NCBI RefSeq assembly: GCF_026965535.1
Contig: NZ_CP114039.1
Location: 2,976,001 to 3,040,000 of the forward strand
Length of the DNA stretch: 64,000 nt
DNA from: Corallococcus sp. NCRR
GTDB taxonomy: Bacteria > Myxococcota > Myxococcia > Myxococcales > Myxococcaceae
Reading direction: 5' to 3'
Positions 53,915 through 60,723 of the stretch are shown here, in pieces. The notes below the pieces were generated by a model. That model saw only the letters and a list, made by a program, of their open reading frames with translations, made no database searches and was not told where the DNA came from. Position numbers and translations under genes: made by a program. The first letter of the stretch is position 1, and each line of letters opens with the position of its first letter.

Positions 53915-54598
53915 TTACTGGCTGTCGGGGCAGACCGAGTCTCCCTCCTCCAGGATGCGCGTCTCCAGCTTCTGGACCGTGCCGGACGCGGTCACCTTCA
54001 GCACGTACTGCGTCAGCTTCGTGCCCGGTCCGCAAGCGTAGCCATTCGTCCCGATGACATTGAAGCTCCCATCCGCGTTCCTCTTCACCGCCCCTTGCTC
54101 CTTGTTCCCGCAGACGAAGGAGTAGCTGGATGCGAAGGCCTGGAGCACCGCCTCCTGCTCCGTGTCGATGGTGCCCAGCAACTGCTGGAGCGCTGCCTGC
54201 GACGCATACGTCTTCACCTCGTCACCCCGGGTCGTCACCAGGAAGTGCTGGCGGCATTCGCGAGTGCAGTTGTAGTGGAAGCCGGTGGTGACGGTCGCGT
54301 CCTCCAGCGCGGTCTCACACGCGGGGACGTCCGTGGCCGTCGCGCAAGGCTGGCCGGAGGAACTCAGGCTGACAAAAGGGATGTGCTCCGAGTCTCCACG
54401 GGTGTCGGGGTCGAAGGAGCGCAGCTGCACGAAGTCCGGTGCCGGCGTCAGCTTCAGGTCGCTGACGGAGATGCCCTGGTCCGTGCACGCGATCTCCGAG
54501 TAGCCCGTCAGGTCCACACTGCCTTCCGGTCCACCACAGCCAGCCAGCATCAGGGGCAGGGCGATCGAGAAGAGACGACGCGGTCGATGCATGTTCAA
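53915..54598 (-). CDS. Lipoprotein paralogue without ferritin-like domain
   Basis: The product (227 aa) starts at TTG 54598 with GGGAG six bases ahead; an ATG lies six bases on. The signal ends LMLAGCGG. It matches the first 200 residues of the next gene: VDLTGYSEIAC, CATATDVPAC, FLVTTRGDEVKTY, IDTEQEAVLQAF and NADGSFNVIGTNGYACGPGT. Eight or more cysteines are conserved in position, suggesting disulfides. Here the gene ends where its neighbour continues into a ferritin-like domain. A sigma-54-type promoter precedes it. The function is unknown. Confidence 0.82.
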   Translation of the reverse strand: MNMHRPRRLFSIALPLMLAGCGGPEGSVDLTGYSEIACTDQGISVSDLKLTPAPDFVQLRSFDPDTRGDSEHIPFVSLSSSGQPCATATDVPACETALEDATVTTGFHYNCTRECRQHFLVTTRGDEVKTYASQAALQQLLGTIDTEQEAVLQAFASSYSFVCGNKEQGAVKRNADGSFNVIGTNGYACGPGTKLTQYVLKVTASGTVQKLETRILEEGDSVCPDSQ

Positions 54599-54722
54599 GG
54601 GAAGCTCCTGGGCAGGAAGTGTGTCCAGGACCCCTGAGCAATGCGGATGCCAGGGCCGCTTCCCTGTGAAGGTCCCCTCCCGCGCTGCTTGGGGAGCTGA
54701 GAAGGACTTGGAAAGTTGAGGG
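54599..54722. repeat. Conserved upstream region, copy B (tandem duplication)
   Basis: Partner of the region at 53785-53896. The -24/-12 core and the distal GGAAAGTTGAGGG box are the best conserved parts, and the sequence between varies. The distal box could be an activator site. Confidence 0.65.
54637..54653 (-). promoter_or_regulatory. Sigma-54-type promoter of the lipoprotein paralogue
   Basis: The same minus-strand core as at 53822-53838 (CTGGCAT-CCGCA-TTGCT), with GG and GC ten bases apart. The predicted start is near 54626, a leader of about 28 bases before TTG 54598. Confidence 0.65.
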
Positions 54723-54731
54723 GGGCGAGGC

Positions 54732-55532
54732 CTAGGCGCCGCGCTTCCGGGCCCGGCCGCGAGGCGCGCGCGGCCGTTCGATGAGCACGGCCAGCCCGTC
54801 CAGGATGCGCTCCAGGCCAAAGGCATACGCATGGTCCGGGGCGTACGCGGCGCCATGGGCCTTGCCCGCGGCGGAGCCCACCCGGGACGCGGTGGGGTAG
54901 CGCTCCGGGTCGGACATGCGCGTGAGCAGGGGCGCGTTCGCCTTCCACCAGGAGTCATCGCTCATCTGGGACTCGAGCCGCGCGGCGCGCTGGTCCAGGC
55001 TCGCCCGGGCGGAGGACTCCACGAAGCCCAGCACGAACGTCAACGCCGCGTCCTGCGCCACGTCGTCCAGGCCCACGCCTTCGAGCGCCTGGAGCTCGTA
55101 CTCGTATTTGGCCATCTGCCCCGGCCCCAGGGGCGGGCGCGTGGTGGACACGTCGGCGAGCCAGGGGTGCTGGGTGAACAGGGCCCGGTTGTCGTGCGCC
55201 ACGGCCTCCAGCCGCGCGCGCCAGTCCCGGCCCTTCGGCTTTCGCCGGGCCATGCCCGCGTAGAGCGTGTCGAGCATCACGTCGATGAGCTCCGCCCGCC
55301 CGGGCACATAGGTGTAGAGCGCCATGGGCGCGATGCCGAGCTTCCCCGCGAGCGCCCGCATCGTCACCGCGTCCAGCCCTTGCGCGTCCGCCAGCGCCAC
55401 CGCCGCTTCGACGACGGCGGTGACGGTGAGCGCCTGCTTCGGCCCCCGCTTGCCCTGGGAGGGGAGGGAGTCCCGCCACAGCAGCTCCAGCGTCCGGGTG
55501 GGGTCTCCCATGCTGCTGCGATGCGATGCCAT
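54732..55532 (-). CDS. TetR family regulator with tetracycline-repressor-like C-terminal domain
   Basis: The protein (266 aa) has a helix-turn-helix at about 40-90 (VTMRALAGKLGIAPMALYTYV) and a C-terminal domain with FGLERILDGLAVLIE, the TetR_C type. The N-terminal 30 residues are an extension; a start at 55511 would remove seven of them. It is divergent from the VOC gene, and a CGTACG repeat operator lies between. The tail is arginine-rich. Confidence 0.92.
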   Translation of the reverse strand: MASHRSSMGDPTRTLELLWRDSLPSQGKRGPKQALTVTAVVEAAVALADAQGLDAVTMRALAGKLGIAPMALYTYVPGRAELIDVMLDTLYAGMARRKPKGRDWRARLEAVAHDNRALFTQHPWLADVSTTRPPLGPGQMAKYEYELQALEGVGLDDVAQDAALTFVLGFVESSARASLDQRAARLESQMSDDSWWKANAPLLTRMSDPERYPTASRVGSAAGKAHGAAYAPDHAYAFGLERILDGLAVLIERPRAPRGRARKRGA

Positions 55533-55573
55533 GCGCCGGATTCTTCCAACGCCGCGACCTTGACGCGCAACTG

Positions 55574-55586
55574 CGTACGACGTACG
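55574..55586. promoter_or_regulatory. CGTACG inverted/direct repeat, likely TetR operator
   Basis: CGTACG-A-CGTACG lies between the divergent TetR and VOC genes, about 42 and 38 bases from the two starts. Each half is itself palindromic, so the site is symmetric in both ways. Binding is inferred from position. Confidence 0.6.
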
Positions 55587-55624
55587 TAGATTGGGTCTCT
55601 TGGAATCCGTGAGGAGGGCCGTTC

Positions 55625-56023
55625 ATGCGAGTCACCGCTTCCGCCGTGTCCCTGAATGTCGATGACGTGGAGGCCTCCGCCTCCTTCCTGAAGCGCCACT
55701 TCGGCTTCACGGAGGCGATGGCCGCGGACGGCTTCGTGTCCCTGGCCCGGCCCGACGTGGGCTTCAACGTCATCTACCTGCGCACGGGGCTGAAGACGCT
55801 CAAGCCGGAGTCCCTGAAGACGCGCCGGGCGGAGGGGCTCATCGTCGCGTTCGTCGTGGAGGACATCGACGCGGAGTACGCACGCATCCAGGCGGAGGGC
55901 GTGAAGGTCCTGACGCCCATCGAGACAGAGGAGTGGGGCGAGCGCTACTTCCAGGTCGCCGACGCGAACGGCGTCATCATCCAGCTCGTTCAGTGGATGC
56001 ACACGCCGGGCACCACGGCCTGA
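55625..56023 (+). CDS. VOC (glyoxalase/bleomycin-resistance-like) family protein
   Basis: The protein (132 aa) shows paired beta-alpha-beta-beta-beta modules: VSLNVDDVEASASFLKRHFGF, then LIVAFVVEDIDAEYARIQAEGV and a closing YFQVADANGVIIQLVQW (each given in part). Residues consistent with metal-binding glutamates are present, but no specific reaction can be assigned. It is divergent from a TetR gene and probably controlled by it. It is separated by 58 bases from the following ATPase operon. Confidence 0.9.
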   Translation: MRVTASAVSLNVDDVEASASFLKRHFGFTEAMAADGFVSLARPDVGFNVIYLRTGLKTLKPESLKTRRAEGLIVAFVVEDIDAEYARIQAEGVKVLTPIETEEWGERYFQVADANGVIIQLVQWMHTPGTTA

Positions 56024-56081
56024 GGGGTCGTCCGTCCTGGGTTCCGGAGTCGACCTGGAGGGCAGCCAGGACGTTTGCCGG

Positions 56082-57197
56082 ATGTCAGACCGAGTGGATA
56101 GCGTGCAGCTCATGCCGGACATCCGCCTGCCTGCCGAAGCGAAGTACAAGAACGAGCTGGACGCGCTCGCCGCGCATGACGACAAACCCCGCCCACCGGG
56201 TTGGGCGCTGTCGCCTCGCGCGGTGGAGACGTACATCCTGGGCAGCCCCAAGCCCGTGGGCGGCGTGGCCATCACGCCCAAGTACGTGGGTGACAAGGGG
56301 CTCATCCAGGTGTGCATCGCCACGCTCGCGTCGGACCGCGCGCTGATGCTCGTGGGCGAGCCGGGCACCGCGAAGAGCTGGCTGTCCGAGCACCTCTCCG
56401 CGGCCATCAGCGGCACGTCCGCGCTGGTCGTCCAGGGCACGGCGGGGACCAGCGAGGACCACATCAAGTACTCGTGGAACTACGCGCTGCTGCTCGCGCA
56501 GGGGCCCACGCCCGAAGCGCTGGTGCCGTCGCCCATCCTGCGCGCCATGCGTACGGGCAAGTTCGCCCGCTTCGAGGAGGTCACGCGCACGTCGCCGGAG
56601 ATTCAGGACTCGCTCATCTCCATCCTGTCGGAGAAGCAGGTGTCGGTGCCGGAGCTGGGGGAGGTGACAAGCGCGCAGCGCGGCTTCAACCTCATCGCCA
56701 CCGCGAACACGCGCGACCGCGGCGTCAACGAGATGAGCGCCGCGCTCAAGCGCCGCTTCAACTTCGTCACCGTGCCGGTGGTGGAGGACCTGGAGCAGGA
56801 GATCCAGATCGTCACCAAGCGCGAGGCGGAGCTGCGCTCGGACTACCAGGTGGGCGTGCCGCCGCCGGAGGAGCTGTCGCGCGTGCTGCTGACGCTCTTC
56901 CACGAGCTGCGCAAGGGCGTGACGAAGGACGGCAAGACGAAGGTGCGCACGCCGGGCGCGGTGCTGTCCACGGCGGAGGCCATCAGCGTGCTGTTCAACA
57001 GCTCCATCCTCGCGCAGCAGTTCGGCTCCGGGACGGTGACGTCGCAGGAGCTGGCGGCGTCGCTGGTGGGCGCGGTGGTGAAGGAGCAGGAGGACGACGT
57101 GAAGGCGCTGCGCGAGTACATGGAGACGGTGGCCAAGGGCCGCACGGGCCCGTGGAAGGAGCTGTACTCCGCGAGCAAGAAGCTCTTGAGGGGCTGA
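56082..57197 (+). CDS. MoxR-type AAA+ ATPase (YehL-like)
   Basis: The protein (371 aa) has Walker A GEPGTAKS (92-99), a Walker B-type FARFEEV (161-167), sensor 1 ATANTRD (206-212) and an arginine finger near 225. MoxR ATPases remodel protein complexes, usually with a partner holding a VWA domain. Here the VWA gene is two genes on, and the intervening gene encodes DUF5682. The same set (YehL, YehM, YehP, YehQ) is found in E. coli. The stop overlaps the next start by one base. An alternative ATG lies at 56112. Confidence 0.92.
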   Translation: MSDRVDSVQLMPDIRLPAEAKYKNELDALAAHDDKPRPPGWALSPRAVETYILGSPKPVGGVAITPKYVGDKGLIQVCIATLASDRALMLVGEPGTAKSWLSEHLSAAISGTSALVVQGTAGTSEDHIKYSWNYALLLAQGPTPEALVPSPILRAMRTGKFARFEEVTRTSPEIQDSLISILSEKQVSVPELGEVTSAQRGFNLIATANTRDRGVNEMSAALKRRFNFVTVPVVEDLEQEIQIVTKREAELRSDYQVGVPPPEELSRVLLTLFHELRKGVTKDGKTKVRTPGAVLSTAEAISVLFNSSILAQQFGSGTVTSQELAASLVGAVVKEQEDDVKALREYMETVAKGRTGPWKELYSASKKLLRG

Positions 57198-59509
57198 TGG
57201 ACCTGGCACTGCTCTCCCGGGTGCAGCACTTCCCGGTCCGTCACCACTCGCCGCGCACCACCGCGGTGCTCCTGAAGTGGTTGGAGCGCGTGAAGCCCTC
57301 CGTGGTCTTGGTAGAGGGCCCCTGCGACGCGACGGCGCTGGTGGACGTGCTGTGCGACGCGCAGACCCGGCCGCCCGTGGCCATCCTGGGCTACCGCACG
57401 GACGGCACCCCGTCCTCGTCGCTGTGGCCCTTCGCGGCGTACTCGCCGGAGTACCAGGCGCTGAAGTGGGCCCGGGCGAACGGCGCGCGGGCGGAGTTCA
57501 TCGACATCCCGGTGGGTGTCAGCCTCGCGGTGGACCGCCACGAGCCCGGCCTGGGCGTGGAGTCAGAGGCCACGGAGGGCAGCGAGCCCGTTCCCGACGA
57601 GGCGGTGCCGCTCACGGAGGCGTTCGCGCGCTCGCAGGGGTTCCGCTCCTTCGAGGAGTTCTGGGAGGCGTCCTTCGAGGCGCCGGACTGGAGCCCGGAG
57701 CAGTTCCGGCCGGTGCTCACCGCCTGGGCGGACGTGGTCAACCAGGGGCCCCGGCCGGGCTACCACCGCCAGCGCGACGCCTTCATGGCGCGCAAGGTGC
57801 TGGAGGTGGTGGCAAGCGGCGTGGCGCCGGAGAAGGTGGCGGTGGTGGCGGGCGCGGCGCACACCGCGGCGTTCCTCGCGGGGGACGTGGATCCAAAGGA
57901 GGAGGCGAAGCTGCCCGAGGCAGGGCCGTGCGCGGTGACGGTGATTCCGTACAGCTTCCCGCGCCTGGCGGAGCAGATGGGGTACGGCGCGGGCAACCGG
58001 GCGCCGCATTTCTACCAGAAGGCCCACGAGGCGAACTGCGACTTCCGGCGGGCCACGCTGGAGGTGCTCCTGGACTTCGCCTCCCACCTGCGGATGCGCG
58101 GCTTCTCCGCGTCGCTGTCGGACGTGCTGGAGGCGTACCGGCTGGCGGTGACGCTGTCGGACCTGCGCGAGAAGAGCGCCCCGGGCCTGGATGAGCTGCG
58201 CGAGGCCACCGTGGCCACGCTGTGCCGTGGCGACGCGACGCACGTGGACAGCTTCCTGTGGAAGAGCGTCATCGGCCACGAAGTGGGGCAGGTGGCGAGC
58301 CGCATCGGGCAGAACTCGCTCCAGGCGGAGTTCTGGCGCGAGGTGGGCGAGCGGCGGTTGCCGCGCACGGACAGCCCGGAGACGTTCACCCTGCGGCTCA
58401 ACAACCCGGTGGAGGTGGGTTCCTCCGTGTTCCTCCACCGGCTGCGCGTGGCGGGCATCCCGTACGCGTCGCTGTCCGGGACGGGCTCGTCGCGCAAGCA
58501 GGGCGCGGAAGCGGAGGCCGGCGGCTACGCGGCGCTCACCCGCGTGCGCGAGGCCTGGCAGGCGCAGTGGACGCCGTCCACGGACGTGGCGCTGGTGGAG
58601 AAGATTGTGTTGGGCGACTCGTTGGAGGGCGTGACGACGCGCGTGCTCCAGGAGCGGCTGACGCAGGCGAAGACGACGGCGGAGGCGGCGGACGTGCTGC
58701 TGGAGTCCGTCATCACCGGCTGCTCGCAGACGGTGGCGCAGGCGCTCAAGGCCTGTGACGCGCACGCGGCCACGGACGCGGACCTGCCTTCGCTGGCGAA
58801 CGCGGCCCGGGCGCTGTCGGGGTTGATGGCCTATGGCACCTCACGCGCGCACTCGGACGTGGGCGACGAGGCGGTGGCGGCCCTGGGGGAGAAGACCTTT
58901 GGCCGGGCGCTCCTGCGCGTGCGCGAGGCCAGCGCCTGCGCTCCGGAAGGCGTGCCCCTGGTGCTGGACGCGCTGCGCACGCTGCACGAGGTGGCGCTGT
59001 CCCAGCCCCGCGCGGACAAGGAAGGGTGGCTGACGGAGGCTCGCGGGCTGATGGAGAGCCACGCGGTGCACCCGGCCACGTCGGGTCTGGCCACGGGCCT
59101 GCTGTATCTGGCGCGCGAGTTGCCGGAGGCGGAGGTGGCGCTGGAGGTGGGTCGGCGGCTGTCCGCGGCGGTGGAGCCCGCGGACGCGGCGGCGTACCTG
59201 GAGGGCTTCCTCCAGGTGAACGCGCTGGTGCTGGTGAAGAGCCGCGACGTGGTCAAGGCGCTGGATGACTTCCTCACCAGCGTGGAGCCGGAGCGCTTCC
59301 GGCAGACGCTGCCGGTGCTGCGCCGGGCGCTGGGCGCGCTGGGGGCCACCGAGCGCCGCTACCTGATGGAGAACGTGATGGGCGTGCGCCAATTGAAGGA
59401 CAAGGGCCGCGCGGTGAAGGCGGTGCTGGAGGAGAAGGACAAGGCGACGCTGAAGGACCTGAGCGCGGACCTGGGCAAGGCGCTCGACGACCTGGATGAC
59501 CTGCTATGA
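57197..59509 (+). CDS. DUF5682 family protein (YehM-like)
   Basis: The protein (770 aa) starts MDLALLSRVQHFPVRHHSP. The N-terminal third looks like a nucleotide- or metal-related alpha/beta domain (VVLVEGPCDATALVDVL; VAVVAGAAHTAAFLAG; TVIPYSFPRLAEQ), and the rest is helical with repeated leucine-rich segments. It lies between the MoxR ATPase and the VWA gene and overlaps both, so it is an obligate member of the complex. The specific role is unknown; a scaffold or effector is possible. Confidence 0.9.
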   Translation: MDLALLSRVQHFPVRHHSPRTTAVLLKWLERVKPSVVLVEGPCDATALVDVLCDAQTRPPVAILGYRTDGTPSSSLWPFAAYSPEYQALKWARANGARAEFIDIPVGVSLAVDRHEPGLGVESEATEGSEPVPDEAVPLTEAFARSQGFRSFEEFWEASFEAPDWSPEQFRPVLTAWADVVNQGPRPGYHRQRDAFMARKVLEVVASGVAPEKVAVVAGAAHTAAFLAGDVDPKEEAKLPEAGPCAVTVIPYSFPRLAEQMGYGAGNRAPHFYQKAHEANCDFRRATLEVLLDFASHLRMRGFSASLSDVLEAYRLAVTLSDLREKSAPGLDELREATVATLCRGDATHVDSFLWKSVIGHEVGQVASRIGQNSLQAEFWREVGERRLPRTDSPETFTLRLNNPVEVGSSVFLHRLRVAGIPYASLSGTGSSRKQGAEAEAGGYAALTRVREAWQAQWTPSTDVALVEKIVLGDSLEGVTTRVLQERLTQAKTTAEAADVLLESVITGCSQTVAQALKACDAHAATDADLPSLANAARALSGLMAYGTSRAHSDVGDEAVAALGEKTFGRALLRVREASACAPEGVPLVLDALRTLHEVALSQPRADKEGWLTEARGLMESHAVHPATSGLATGLLYLARELPEAEVALEVGRRLSAAVEPADAAAYLEGFLQVNALVLVKSRDVVKALDDFLTSVEPERFRQTLPVLRRALGALGATERRYLMENVMGVRQLKDKGRAVKAVLEEKDKATLKDLSADLGKALDDLDDLL

Positions 59510-60723
59510 GCGTGGACCCCAAGGACCTGGACCCGAAGGACCGTGACGCGCTGTTGCGCTGGCGGCTGGCGCTGGGCCCGGAGGCGGAGAAGACGGGCTC
59601 CTGCCCCTCTCTGAGCGCGCTGGGCGCCAGCGCGGGCACGGTGGACCTGAAGGGCGACGACCTGGAGGGCCTGGATGACGCGCTCTCCTTCGTCTACGGC
59701 GAGCGCTCGGCGGGGCGCGGCGGTTCGAAGCCATACCTGCCCAAGTGGCTGGGCGCGCTGCGCGACTTCTTCCAGGACGACGTCATCGCGCTGGTGCAGA
59801 AGGACGCCATCGAGAAGAAGGGGCTCACCCAGCTGCTCTTCGAGCCGGAGACGCTGCCCTTCCTGGACAAGAACCTGGAGCTGGTGACGACGCTGGTGAG
59901 CGCGCGAGGGCTCATCCCGGAGCAGGCCAAGGACACCGCGCGCGCCATCATCCGGGAGGTGGTGGAGGACCTGCGCAAGAAGCTGGAGTCCCCGCTGCGC
60001 ACGGCGGTGCTGGGGGCGCTGCGCAGGGACAGGACGAGCCCAATCCCCATCGCGCGCAACATCGACTGGCGCCGCACCATCCGCTCCAACCTGAAGGGCT
60101 GGGACGCGGAGCGAAAGCGCCTCATCCCGGAGCGCTTCTACTTCTGGCCCAACCAGCGCCGTCACCACGAGTGGGACGTGACGCTGGTGGTGGACCAGTC
60201 CGGCTCCATGGCGGAGAGCGTGGTGTACAGCTCCGTGATGGCGGCCATCTTCGCGTCGCTGGACGTGCTGCGCACGAGCCTGGTGCTGTTCGACACGGAG
60301 ATCGTCGACATGACGCCCGTGCTGGCGGACCCGGTGGAGGTGCTCTTCTCCGCGCAGTTGGGCGGCGGCACGGACATCAACCGGGCGGTGGCGTACGCGC
60401 AGGAGCACTACGTGCGCCGGCCGGAGAAGACGCTCTTCATCCTCATCACCGACCTGTACGAGGGCGGCAACGCCGAGGAGCTGGTCGCCCGCCTGCGGCA
60501 GTTGGTGGACTCACGCTCCAAGGTGCTGTGCCTGCTGGCGCTGTCGGACAGCGGGCGGCCTTCGTATGACCACGCGATGGCGGAGCAGCTCACCGCGCTG
60601 GGGATTCCGTGCTTCGGGTGCACGCCGCGCAAGCTGGTGGACGTGGTGGAGCGGGTGATGCGCAACCAGGACCTGGCGCCGCTGCTCGCGTCCAACGACA
60701 AGAAGGGGGAGCGTCATGGCTGA
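59506..60723 (+). CDS. VWA-domain protein (YehP-like)
   Basis: The protein (405 aa) has a VWA domain in its C-terminal half: the metal-dependent adhesion site DQSGS (230-234), Thr289 in GGGTD and Asp316 in TDLYEGG. The N-terminal part (about 1-200) is helical. VWA proteins of this kind partner MoxR ATPases and present substrates to them. The start overlaps DUF5682 by four bases, and the end overlaps the SWIM gene by eight bases. Confidence 0.93.
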   Translation: MSVDPKDLDPKDRDALLRWRLALGPEAEKTGSCPSLSALGASAGTVDLKGDDLEGLDDALSFVYGERSAGRGGSKPYLPKWLGALRDFFQDDVIALVQKDAIEKKGLTQLLFEPETLPFLDKNLELVTTLVSARGLIPEQAKDTARAIIREVVEDLRKKLESPLRTAVLGALRRDRTSPIPIARNIDWRRTIRSNLKGWDAERKRLIPERFYFWPNQRRHHEWDVTLVVDQSGSMAESVVYSSVMAAIFASLDVLRTSLVLFDTEIVDMTPVLADPVEVLFSAQLGGGTDINRAVAYAQEHYVRRPEKTLFILITDLYEGGNAEELVARLRQLVDSRSKVLCLLALSDSGRPSYDHAMAEQLTALGIPCFGCTPRKLVDVVERVMRNQDLAPLLASNDKKGERHG

